From positions 1-22,351 of the forward strand of contig CAYYNT010000072.1 of assembly GCA_964473155.1 (NCBI GenBank): 22,351 nucleotides of DNA, given 5' to 3'. The translations under genes and the position numbers were made by a program. Positions 7,236-14,443 of this stretch are shown piece by piece. The notes under the pieces are model-generated. The model was given only the letters and a program-made list of their open reading frames with translations, searched no databases and was not told where the DNA came from. This DNA is from JAJFUG01 sp964473155. GTDB taxonomy: Bacteria > Gemmatimonadota > Glassbacteria > GWA2-58-10. How positions within the stretch are numbered: the stretch's first letter is position 1; every line of letters begins with the position of its first letter.

Positions 7236-8900
7236 TCAGCGGGTGATGAAATAGACGAAAGCGAGAAAAGCCAGGATAGAGAAGATAAATAAAAATATCA
7301 GCACCGGAGTGCTCATGGCAAAGAAAGTCCGGCGATGTGTCACACCACGGGTGGCGGCAAGCGGGACCGTCTCCACGTTCAGCACAGGTTCAGCCGTCTG
7401 TCCCTCCGCGGATACAGTGAGCAGGGCAGCTCCGCAGACCGGGCAGGCATCGAGGCCCGAGGGCACTCCCGCCCCGCAGCCCGGACAATCGACGAGATGG
7501 GTTTCTGCGCCCGGAGCCGGGGACGAATCACTCTCCACCGCGCTTTCCAGGGCCGGATTCTCCCGCGCCAGCTCGAAATTCGCCGCGGAGGCCGCGGCCT
7601 GCATTTTTCTGGCGGCCACTATCCGCCTGGCGCGCGCCATTGCCCGTTCAATCAGACGGCCGGTTTCCTCCTCGGGAGATGGCTCATCCACCGTCCGTGC
7701 CGTGAACGTTCCGGTATACTCCAGGGCCTGTATGCGCCGGACAACCGGGGCGTGATGCTCCGCCTCGACCTCCGCGCCACTTCCCTCGGCGATCTGGGCC
7801 TGGGCGCGCTCACCCAGGGCCGCCCCCACGTCGATAATCCATTTTTCCTCGCAGGGGCATTCCATCAACCCCTCGGCGTCCGCCGGGACTTTGATCATCC
7901 GGTCGCAACGCGGGCACTTGATTTCGGTCAGGCGTTCGGAGACCCGCTTGTCCAGCCCGCCGCGCAGAGCCAGCAGCTCGTTGTCGACGTTGATTATCCA
8001 GGAGCAGTCATCGTACGGGCATTCCATCAGACCGCTCATCGCAGTGTCCAGTTCCACCGGACGGCCGCAGCCGTAACAAGAGATGGTGAAAGCATTTACG
8101 TTGCGCGGTCCTTTATGCCCATGTTCTTCACCGGACTCTTCGAGGTCCTCTATCTTGAATTCCTTGCGGCAATTCGGATTCGGACAGCGCCACAGGCCGG
8201 TTATATCGGCGCTCTCAACCAGCTTTGAACTGCAATGCGGACATATGTGTGTATCCGCGCCGGCCGCCTCCTCCTCGGCCCGCTTCACCATCTCCACAAG
8301 CTGCTGGCCGTCACGGGTCAGGATGTTGCTTCTGCGGGCCAGGGCCAGGGCTTCTTCCTCGTATATTCCGGTAGTGAGAGAGACGCCCTTGGGAGCGTTT
8401 TCCACGTTCATCCGCTCGATCAGACGCTGGATACGGTCGCTTTCCACCGGGTGATTCATCTCGATATCGATATACTGCAAGGTCACGGGAATTCCCGCGC
8501 TGTCACGCAGAGCGGCCCAGCCTATGTCCTGCTGATCAACCCGGAACGGTTCGAGCAGGTCGTAACCGCGCGGGAAAAACAGGCTGTAGACTATTCCCTC
8601 CAGCTTTTCCTCTATCGCCTTTATCCGTTTGGCCCGCACGGACACAAGCCGGTAGTTCCGGTAAATCCAGAAACCGGCCGCAAGAAGAATTATCAGCCCA
8701 AGCAGTGACAGAGAATAGACCGGATGGCCCCTCAACTGCCGCCAGAAAATGACATGCAACACAACCAGCGCTCCGCAGACAGCCAGGGCTGTTATTTCCA
8801 CTTTGCTGAACAGCGGCGTCTTTTCGCTCATCGCAACACTCTTGATAACGTTATCCGGTCTTTCGGGCGCCATCGAGGCGGCAAAGCGGACCGCTGACAC
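7236..8900 (-). CDS. Membrane protein with degenerate Mrr-like domain and four zinc ribbons
   Basis: The 554-residue product has two N-terminal membrane helices (about 36-53 and 61-80) and one at the very C terminus (about 531-552). Residues about 95-210 look like the Mrr/restriction-endonuclease-like fold: GYDLL, an Asp in DQQDIGW, the strand VTLQYID, then KGVSLTTGIYEEEALALAR and TRDGQQLVEMV, in the order seen in Mrr_cat proteins. The usual catalytic Lys after the Gln (QxK) is Tyr-Ile here, so nuclease activity is doubtful. Three CxxC...C ribbons follow at about 220-245, 273-300 and 328-355, then a long charged linker and a classical CPGCG/CPVCG ribbon at about 471-490. The GTG at 8900 has AGGA before it; ATG at 8831 (residue 24) is another possible start. 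Function is unknown; binding of nucleic acid or protein at the membrane is an inference. Confidence 0.75.
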   Translation of the reverse strand: MSAVRFAASMAPERPDNVIKSVAMSEKTPLFSKVEITALAVCGALVVLHVIFWRQLRGHPVYSLSLLGLIILLAAGFWIYRNYRLVSVRAKRIKAIEEKLEGIVYSLFFPRGYDLLEPFRVDQQDIGWAALRDSAGIPVTLQYIDIEMNHPVESDRIQRLIERMNVENAPKGVSLTTGIYEEEALALARRSNILTRDGQQLVEMVKRAEEEAAGADTHICPHCSSKLVESADITGLWRCPNPNCRKEFKIEDLEESGEEHGHKGPRNVNAFTISCYGCGRPVELDTAMSGLMECPYDDCSWIINVDNELLALRGGLDKRVSERLTEIKCPRCDRMIKVPADAEGLMECPCEEKWIIDVGAALGERAQAQIAEGSGAEVEAEHHAPVVRRIQALEYTGTFTARTVDEPSPEEETGRLIERAMARARRIVAARKMQAAASAANFELARENPALESAVESDSSPAPGAETHLVDCPGCGAGVPSGLDACPVCGAALLTVSAEGQTAEPVLNVETVPLAATRGVTHRRTFFAMSTPVLIFLFIFSILAFLAFVYFITR

Positions 8901-8984
8901 GTTAATCCTGAATTGAGAATAACATATTCGGACTTAAAAGTAAATTTCTATCCTTCCTATGGCCTCTTTTTTTTCAACAAACAC

Positions 8985-9013
8985 TTGACACGCTTTCTCA
9001 ATCCCTGTATTTT
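8985..9013 (+). promoter_or_regulatory. Sigma70-like promoter of rho
   Basis: TTGACA at 8985-8990, a 17-base spacer, and TATTTT at 9008-9013, overlapping a TATAAT at 9013-9018. This is the best promoter match in the window. It lies about 470 bases before the rho start, implying a long untranslated leader. A T-rich run (8967-8974) precedes the -35 box. Confidence 0.7.
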
Positions 9014-9019
9014 ATAATT

Positions 9020-9482
9020 AAGTAAAGCCCGCTCATGGAAGCTTTTCAGATAGTATCGCTTCATTTCATTTATCTCGTAATTCCCGATACTGTTCAGCTT
9101 TGAGCATGCGTTAAAAGGCGCCGTCTTTCTTACTGGACAGGCAGCCGGATTTCCCTGTTGAAAAATCAGCGGTTTTCGCGCCCCCTTTGGAATACACTAC
9201 ACCGATATTGAATTCTGCCGGAGCCGGCAGGCCCGTGGTGAAAGACGGAGGTGATACCGTCCACCGGCTGCCGGGCGCCTTCTCCGTCATCAGTAAGTAA
9301 TTCCGCCCTGCGACAATCGAGCAGAAAACCGGATCTTATATCTCCATACATACAGCCGGACGGCCGGATATGGCCCCACATGGCAAACGGGCCGGGAAAC
9401 CACTGCCCAGCGTATTTGAAACACACGGAACGGGCTACAGGCCGGGCCGTTCATAATCAACCTTATAGAAGGAGCGACGCCC
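9020..9482 (+). promoter_or_regulatory. Long, foldable 5' leader of rho
   Basis: No convincing gene lies between 8901 and 9482. The predicted rho transcript would carry about 460 leader bases. A hairpin can form over 9224-9274: CCGGCAG (9224-9230) with CTGCCGG (9268-9274), GGTG with CACC inside it, and GACGG (9244-9248) with CCGTC (9257-9261) at the tip. CTGCCGG at 9215-9221 can pair instead with CCGGCAG at 9224-9230, so two folds compete. A second stem, GAACGG (9428-9433) with CCGTTC (9447-9452), stands just before the ribosome site, and CCTT/AAGG (about 9462-9473) could hide that site. Long regulated rho leaders are known in other bacteria, where Rho terminates its own transcript; autoregulation here is inference. 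Confidence 0.45.
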
Positions 9483-10745
9483 TTGGAGGAAGTGATAGAA
9501 ATCAGGGACATGAAGTCCAAGTCGATAACCGATCTGCACGAAATGGCGGAAAAACTCAACCTTCAGAACTACGCCGGCCTGCGCAAACAGGACCTGATTT
9601 TTCTGATCGAGCAGAACCTGCTTGACAACAATTACGTTCTGCGCGGCGAGGGTGTTCTGGAGATTCTGCCAGAGGGCTATGGTTTTCTGCGCTCACAGGA
9701 CTGGAATTATTTCTACGGCCCTGATGATATCTATGTCTCTCCCAGCCAGATCAAGCGGTTCGACCTTCGCACCGGCGATACGATCCACGGGCGGGTCCGC
9801 CCGCCAAAAGAGGGCGAGAGATACCTGGCCCTGCTCAAGGTCGAGGAAGTCAATTTCGAGGACCCCGAGATAGCCAAACACAAAATCCTTTTTGACAACC
9901 TCACCCCCCTGTTCCCGGACGAGCACCTGAACCTTGAAAACAAGGCCGGTGACATCTCGATGCGCATTATCGACCTCATGTCGCCGATAGGCAAGGGACA
10001 GCGCGGCCTGATCGTGGCCCCGCCGCGCACGGGAAAAACGGTTCTGTTGCAGAAGATAGCCAACAGCATCAAGGAAAACCATCCCGAGGTGATCCTGATC
10101 ATCCTGCTGATCGACGAGCGTCCGGAGGAAGTCACCGACATGGAGCGCTCGGTTATCGGCGCCGAGGTGATCAGCTCGACGTTCGACGAGCCCGCCGACC
10201 GTCATGTCCAGGTGGCCGACATGGTGATCGAGAAAGCCAAGCGCCTGGTCGAGCACAAGCGTGATGTGGTGATTCTTCTCGACAGCATAACCCGTCTGGC
10301 CCGCGCCCACAACGTGGTCGTGCCGCACAGCGGCAAGATACTTTCCGGCGGTGTGGACGCCCATGCGCTGGACAAGCCTAAACGCTTCTTCGGCGCGGCG
10401 CGCAACATCGAGGAGGGCGGCAGCCTGACAATCATCGCCACCGCGCTGGTTGAGACCGGCAGCCGGATGGACGAGGTGATCTTCGAGGAATTCAAGGGCA
10501 CCGGCAACATGGAACTGGCCCTGGACCGCACCCTCTCGAACCGCCGCATTTTCCCGGCTATCGAGATCAACAAGAGCGGGACACGCCGCGAGGACCTGCT
10601 GTTGCCGCCGGATGTGCTCAACCGGGTCTGGATCCTGCGCAAATACCTCGATGACATGGCGATAACCGAGGCGATGGAGTTCCTGATTTCCAAGCTCAAG
10701 GACACGAAAAACAACCGTGAATTCCTGGACTCGATGAACGCCTGA
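9483..10745 (+). CDS. rho: Transcription termination factor Rho
   Basis: The 420-residue protein is a hexameric RNA-dependent ATPase that ends transcription. Visible in order are the Rho N-terminal helical domain (TDLHEMAEKLNLQNYAGLRKQDL), the cold-shock-like RNA-binding domain (EILPEGYGFLRS, then DDIYVSPSQIKRF), the RecA-type core with Walker A APPRTGKT (residues 179-186, Lys185), Walker B VILLDSITRLARAHN, the LSGGVDAHAL Q-loop and the R-loop region ALVETGSRMDEVIFEEFKGTGN, and the final NRRIFPAIEI.KSGTRREDLL. Length equals the E. coli protein (419) with no insertion. The chosen TTG start has AAGGAG eight bases before it (about 9470-9475); the ATG at 9510 would remove part of the N-terminal domain. 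It is transcribed divergently from the zinc-ribbon membrane gene. Confidence 0.98.
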   Translation: MEEVIEIRDMKSKSITDLHEMAEKLNLQNYAGLRKQDLIFLIEQNLLDNNYVLRGEGVLEILPEGYGFLRSQDWNYFYGPDDIYVSPSQIKRFDLRTGDTIHGRVRPPKEGERYLALLKVEEVNFEDPEIAKHKILFDNLTPLFPDEHLNLENKAGDISMRIIDLMSPIGKGQRGLIVAPPRTGKTVLLQKIANSIKENHPEVILIILLIDERPEEVTDMERSVIGAEVISSTFDEPADRHVQVADMVIEKAKRLVEHKRDVVILLDSITRLARAHNVVVPHSGKILSGGVDAHALDKPKRFFGAARNIEEGGSLTIIATALVETGSRMDEVIFEEFKGTGNMELALDRTLSNRRIFPAIEINKSGTRREDLLLPPDVLNRVWILRKYLDDMAITEAMEFLISKLKDTKNNREFLDSMNA

Positions 10746-10811
10746 GGATTAGTCAGCGAATGAAAAATCCCGGAGAGCGGGACACCGGATCCTTCTCTCC
10801 CGGAATCATCC

Positions 10812-10860
10812 GGCCGGTGAGACCGAACTGCGGTTTACAAACTGCTCACCGGCCCTTTAT
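10812..10860 (+). terminator. Probable terminator after rho
   Basis: GGCCGGTGAG at 10812-10821 pairs perfectly with CTCACCGGCC at 10845-10854, and inside the 23-base loop GCGGTT can pair with AACTGC. The stem is followed by CTTTATATTT, a modest T-rich tract. It lies between the rho stop and ruvX, about 30 bases before the ruvX start, so it may act as an attenuator as well. A second imperfect repeat (CCCGGAGAG near 10790 and CTCTCCCGG near 10796-10804) stands just upstream. Confidence 0.6.
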
Positions 10861-10881
10861 ATTTGGATACGGTTTACTGTC

Positions 10882-11349
10882 ATGGGAAGAATACTTTCAG
10901 TGGATTACGGCGAGCGGCGGGTGGGCCTGGCCCTTTCCGATGAAAACGGAATCCTGGTGGCCGCCACGCTCGATACGATCGACCGCAAGACTCTGCCCCG
11001 CGGGGTGAGCCTTGAAGAAGCTCTCAGGCGAATTGTAGCCGAGCGTGAGGTGGCCGAGGTTGTAGTCGGCCTGCCGGTCAACATGGATGGGAGCCGGGGC
11101 GAGGCGGCTCAGAAAGTGATCGAGTTCAGCGCCCGTCTCAAGGAACTGATCAAGACGCCGGTGAACACATGGGACGAGCGGCTGACAAGCGTCGCCGCCC
11201 AGCGCACGCGCAATGAGCTTGGATTGCCGCTCTCGAAGCGGCGCGACAAGGGCCGGGTGGATTCACTGGCCGCAGTGATACTGCTCCAGAATTACCTGGC
11301 CTGGCGGCGAGGACGGACGGAGCAGGCTGAGGATGGACCCGAGGATTGA
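10882..11349 (+). CDS. ruvX: Putative pre-16S rRNA nuclease (RuvX/YqgF)
   Basis: The 155-residue protein has the RNase H-like YqgF fold: VDYGERRVGLALSD at the start with Asp8, VVVGLPVNMDGSRG in the middle, WDERLTS with Glu99, and RVDSLAAVILLQNYL with Asp127. The three acidic residues form the expected metal site. The family completes the 5' end of 16S rRNA in the cytosol and was earlier described as a Holliday junction resolvase. The C-terminal tail is a short charged extension. Its TGA (11347-11349) overlaps a possible TTG start of mltG and is 14 bases from the preferred ATG, so the two are co-transcribed; ruvX-mltG pairing is common in bacteria. No strong Shine-Dalgarno site precedes the ATG at 10882. 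Confidence 0.93.
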   Translation: MGRILSVDYGERRVGLALSDENGILVAATLDTIDRKTLPRGVSLEEALRRIVAEREVAEVVVGLPVNMDGSRGEAAQKVIEFSARLKELIKTPVNTWDERLTSVAAQRTRNELGLPLSKRRDKGRVDSLAAVILLQNYLAWRRGRTEQAEDGPED

Positions 11350-11363
11350 TCCTGAGGCTGGCC

Positions 11364-12389
11364 ATGACGGACAACACAAAAAACGGCGGTTTCTGGCGCT
11401 CTTTCTGGCCGCTGTTCGCTGCTTTCCTGGCGGTGGATTCGATCCTTCTGCTGGCCTTCTATCTCACTCTCGCCCCATCGCGCGACAAGGCGGTGCGGGT
11501 GAACGTGCCTTCCGGCGCGGGCGTGCGGCAGATAGGGCGTATCCTGCAGGAACAGAGGGTGATAAACGACCGCTTCAGTTTTTCCCTTCTCGTCCGTCTG
11601 CGCGGCATGGGCTCCAGTCTCCGTTCCGGCGACTATGAAATCCCGCCGGGCGTCAAGCCCTGGGGAGTGATCGACATCCTGGCGGCAGGACGCGGTGAGC
11701 TGGTCCGTATCACCCTGCCCGAGGGCCTGACCGATGAACAGGTGTTCGGCCGCCTGGCCGCGGAACTGAAATCCCTGGACAGTCTTGAACTCAGAAAGCT
11801 GGCCCGTGACCCGGAATTCGCCGCGGAACTCGGCCTGGAGACGGATGCCCTGATCGGTTATCTGTTCCCGGACACTTATTTCGTGCCGCCCTCGATAAGC
11901 GCCAGGGAAATGCTGGGCCTTATGGCCGAGCGGTTCCAGGAGGTCTGGGGCCAGGCGAGCGGCGGCCAGACTCCGTCAAACGGACTGAGCGCGCGCGAGT
12001 GCGTCATTCTGGCCTCGATAGTCGAGAACGAGGCGGTGCGGGACAGCGAGCGTCCGGTGATCGCCTCCGTGTTTCTGAACCGTCTGAAACTGGGCCGTCC
12101 CCTCGAATCCTGCGCCACCGTGCTGTACGTGCTCGGCAAGCACAAGTCCCGCCTTCTTTACAGCGATCTGAGCGTGGAGTCCCCTTACAACACTTACCTG
12201 CACGGCGGCCTGCCTCCCGGCCCGATCTGCAATCCGGGCCGCAAAAGCCTGGAAGCGGTGCTCAATCCCTCGCGGACCGACTATCTTTATTTCGTGGCCC
12301 GTGGGGATGGGAGCCATGTATTCAGCCGCTCGCTCGACGACCATAACAACGCCAAGCACAGGATCGGCCGCGCCGGTCCGGGCGGTTGA
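11364..12389 (+). CDS. mltG: Endolytic peptidoglycan transglycosylase MltG
   Basis: From the ATG at 11364 the protein has 341 residues. It has one N-terminal membrane helix (FWPLFAAFLAVDSILLLAFYL), a LysM-like region (VRVNVPSGAGVRQIGRILQEQRVI), and the YceG/MltG catalytic domain with ASIVENEA carrying the catalytic Glu at residue 221 and the late motif ESPYNTYLHGGLPPGPICNPG. The enzyme cuts nascent glycan strands at the inner membrane and is thought to set chain length. The ATG has GAGG six bases upstream; the TTG at 11346 overlapping the ruvX stop is the alternative and would add six residues. It ends before a new promoter for pgi, so ruvX-mltG is probably a two-gene unit. Confidence 0.93.
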   Translation: MTDNTKNGGFWRSFWPLFAAFLAVDSILLLAFYLTLAPSRDKAVRVNVPSGAGVRQIGRILQEQRVINDRFSFSLLVRLRGMGSSLRSGDYEIPPGVKPWGVIDILAAGRGELVRITLPEGLTDEQVFGRLAAELKSLDSLELRKLARDPEFAAELGLETDALIGYLFPDTYFVPPSISAREMLGLMAERFQEVWGQASGGQTPSNGLSARECVILASIVENEAVRDSERPVIASVFLNRLKLGRPLESCATVLYVLGKHKSRLLYSDLSVESPYNTYLHGGLPPGPICNPGRKSLEAVLNPSRTDYLYFVARGDGSHVFSRSLDDHNNAKHRIGRAGPGG

Positions 12390-12402
12390 GCGCTGCCTGC
12401 AC

Positions 12403-12432
12403 TTGACAGCCCGGCCCGGGACGGCGTATGTT
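12403..12432 (+). promoter_or_regulatory. Sigma70-like promoter of pgi
   Basis: TTGACA at 12403-12408, an 18-base GC-rich spacer, and TATGTT at 12427-12432, placed shortly after the mltG stop. Transcription would begin near 12439 and give a leader of about 97 bases before the pgi ATG. Sequence match only. Confidence 0.6.
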
Positions 12433-12535
12433 TAGCCCGTCAGTGCCGGACCTGAAACAGAAGCCAGTTTTTCTGACCTTGATTATCCGCTCCCGGAATA
12501 ACTTTTGACAAGCCCCGGCGCGGAAGGAGGATCGC

Positions 12536-13978
12536 ATGTTCAACCGGCGTTCAGCCAGATGGCAGCGCCAGATGGCGTTGAAGCTCGATTTCAATTACAT
12601 GATGAGTGATTTTGCGGGTCCCCGGCACGGTGTCAGCGTCCAGGACCTGGCCGGGCTGTCCGAGATCGCCTCACGGATACATGCCGACCTCAAGGCCCGC
12701 CGTGACAGCGGCAAGATAGGGTTCTACAACCTGCCGTACGACCGCGAGACAGCGTCGAAGATAGAAGCTTACGCCAAAAAGGCCCGCCGTCAGCATCAGA
12801 ACGTGGTGATACTGGGCATCGGCGGCTCGTGCCTGGGCCCCAAGGCCCTGCACAGCTCGCTTAAAGGCGGATGGTGGGCCAATCTGGCCAGCCGGAGGCA
12901 GCGCGGCGGCATCCCCCGTTTCTTCTTCGCGGACAACATCGACCCAGACGGGTTCGACCGCATCCTGAAAGCCGTGGACCCGCGAAAGACCCTTTTCATC
13001 GTGGTGACCAAGAGCGGGACCACCGCCGAGACAATGAGCCAGTTCCTGATCGTGCGCCGCCTGCTGGAAAAAGAGGTCGGGCGGAAGAAAATCGCCGAGC
13101 ACCTGGTGGCGGTGACCGACAGCCAGAAAGGCCTGTTGCGGATAATCGCCGAGCGCGAGGACCTTACTGATTTCATCATTCCGGGCAACGTGGGCGGACG
13201 GTTCAGCGTGTTCACCCCGGTCGGCCTCCTGCCGGCCGCGCTGATGGGGATAAATTTGAACGAGCTGCTGGATGGAGCGGCGTTCATGGACAGCCGCACC
13301 TCCGGGGCCGACCTGATGACCAACCCGGCCTATGTCAGCGGGGCGCTGCTTTTCCTGGCGGACAAGCTGCGGGGCCGTCATATAACCGTGATGATGTCCT
13401 ACAGCGACAGCCTGTACGACATAGCCGACTGGTTCCGCCAGCTCTGGGCCGAATCCCTGGGCAAGAAAAACTCTCTGGGCGGCCAGGAAGTGTTCACCGG
13501 TCTGACGCCGGTCAAGGCCCTCGGAGTGACAGACCAGCACTCGCAGACCCAGCTCTACATGGAGGGGCCGTTCGACAAGTCCACCGTGTTCCTGGCCGTG
13601 GAGAAATTCGCCGAACAGCACCCGATCCCGAAACTGTACCAGGACCTTCCCGACCTGGCCTACCTGGGCGGACACAGCCTGGCCGGACTGTTCCAGGCCG
13701 AGCGGCTCGCCACCGAGGACGCCATGCTGCAGGCCGGACGCCCCAGCATGACAATCACCCTGCCCGAGGTGAACGCCTTCACCGTGGGTCAGCTCCTCTA
13801 TCTGCTGGAGGTGCAGACCGCATTCACCGGCGGGCTGTACAATATCGATCCGTTCGATCAGCCGGGCGTGGAGCTGGGCAAGAAACTTACCTACGGACTG
13901 ATGGGCCGCGAGGGCTACGAGAGCGTCCGCGAAGAACTGGCTGCAAGAAAGCCGCGCGACCAGAAATACATTCTCTGA
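12536..13978 (+). CDS. pgi: Glucose-6-phosphate isomerase
   Basis: The 480-residue protein interconverts glucose 6-phosphate and fructose 6-phosphate in the cytosol (glycolysis and gluconeogenesis). It shows GIGGSCLGPKAL, the phosphate-binding VVTKSGTTAET, GGRFSVFTPVGLLP, the signature QLWAESLGKK with catalytic Glu306, DQHSQTQLYMEG with His335, and DPFDQPGVELGKK with Lys449 near the C terminus. Length and motifs place it with the shorter bacterial/archaeal-type PGI enzymes of the SIS-fold family rather than the roughly 550-residue E. coli type. The start is firm: AAGGAGG lies six bases before the ATG. It has its own promoter, and hisI follows after 32 bases, so hisI and the aromatic genes may read through from here. 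Confidence 0.96.
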   Translation: MFNRRSARWQRQMALKLDFNYMMSDFAGPRHGVSVQDLAGLSEIASRIHADLKARRDSGKIGFYNLPYDRETASKIEAYAKKARRQHQNVVILGIGGSCLGPKALHSSLKGGWWANLASRRQRGGIPRFFFADNIDPDGFDRILKAVDPRKTLFIVVTKSGTTAETMSQFLIVRRLLEKEVGRKKIAEHLVAVTDSQKGLLRIIAEREDLTDFIIPGNVGGRFSVFTPVGLLPAALMGINLNELLDGAAFMDSRTSGADLMTNPAYVSGALLFLADKLRGRHITVMMSYSDSLYDIADWFRQLWAESLGKKNSLGGQEVFTGLTPVKALGVTDQHSQTQLYMEGPFDKSTVFLAVEKFAEQHPIPKLYQDLPDLAYLGGHSLAGLFQAERLATEDAMLQAGRPSMTITLPEVNAFTVGQLLYLLEVQTAFTGGLYNIDPFDQPGVELGKKLTYGLMGREGYESVREELAARKPRDQKYIL

Positions 13979-14010
13979 TATTAGACTGAATGCGCATTTG
14001 CGGAGAGATA

Positions 14011-14409
14011 ATGTCCAAGATCGATGAGTTGCTCGATGCAGTGAAATACGACGACAAGGGCCTGGTCACCGCCGTGGCCCAGGATTGGGAGAACGGTCAG
14101 GTGCTGATGGTGGCGTTCATGAACCGCGAGGCCCTGCGCAACACGCTGGAACGGCGGGTGGCCTGCTACTGGAGCCGCTCGCGCGGCAAGCTCTGGATCA
14201 AGGGCGAGACCAGCGGCCATTTCCAGAAAATACGCAACATCTATTTCGACTGCGATATGGACGCCGTGGTCATGAAAATCGAACAGGTGGGCGGGGCCTG
14301 CCACACCGGCTACCGCAGTTGCTTCTACCGCGAGGTCACTCCGGAGGGAGAGCTGAACGTGGTGGGTGTAAAAGTGTTCGACGAGGGAGAAACCTACGGA
14401 AAGCGCTGA
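14011..14409 (+). CDS. hisI: Phosphoribosyl-AMP cyclohydrolase
   Basis: This is the third step enzyme of histidine synthesis, opening the purine ring of phosphoribosyl-AMP. The 132-residue product carries CYWSRSRGKLWIKGETSGH, the magnesium-binding DCDMDA cluster, and GGACHTGYRSCFYR with the zinc cysteines. It is the single-domain form with no fused HisE pyrophosphohydrolase. The ATG at 14011 has GGAGAG five to six bases before it, so the in-frame ATG at 13990 is not used. No other his gene is present in the window; the gene stands between pgi and tyrA, all on the same strand. Its stop is 34 bases before the tyrA start. Confidence 0.95.
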   Translation: MSKIDELLDAVKYDDKGLVTAVAQDWENGQVLMVAFMNREALRNTLERRVACYWSRSRGKLWIKGETSGHFQKIRNIYFDCDMDAVVMKIEQVGGACHTGYRSCFYREVTPEGELNVVGVKVFDEGETYGKR

Positions 14410-14443
14410 CAGGTCCAAAGTCCCCGCCCCTCTCTACGATACC

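Noticed and set aside
9370..9456. 28-codon upstream open frame in the rho leader, starting ATG GCC CCA
   Set aside because: It resembles a leader peptide by position only. No clear ribosome site is present, so I do not call it a gene.
12671..13675. Minus-strand open frame of 334 codons opposite pgi
   Set aside because: pgi is certain from catalytic motifs. The antisense frame has His/Gln/Gly-rich low-information sequence and no family resemblance.
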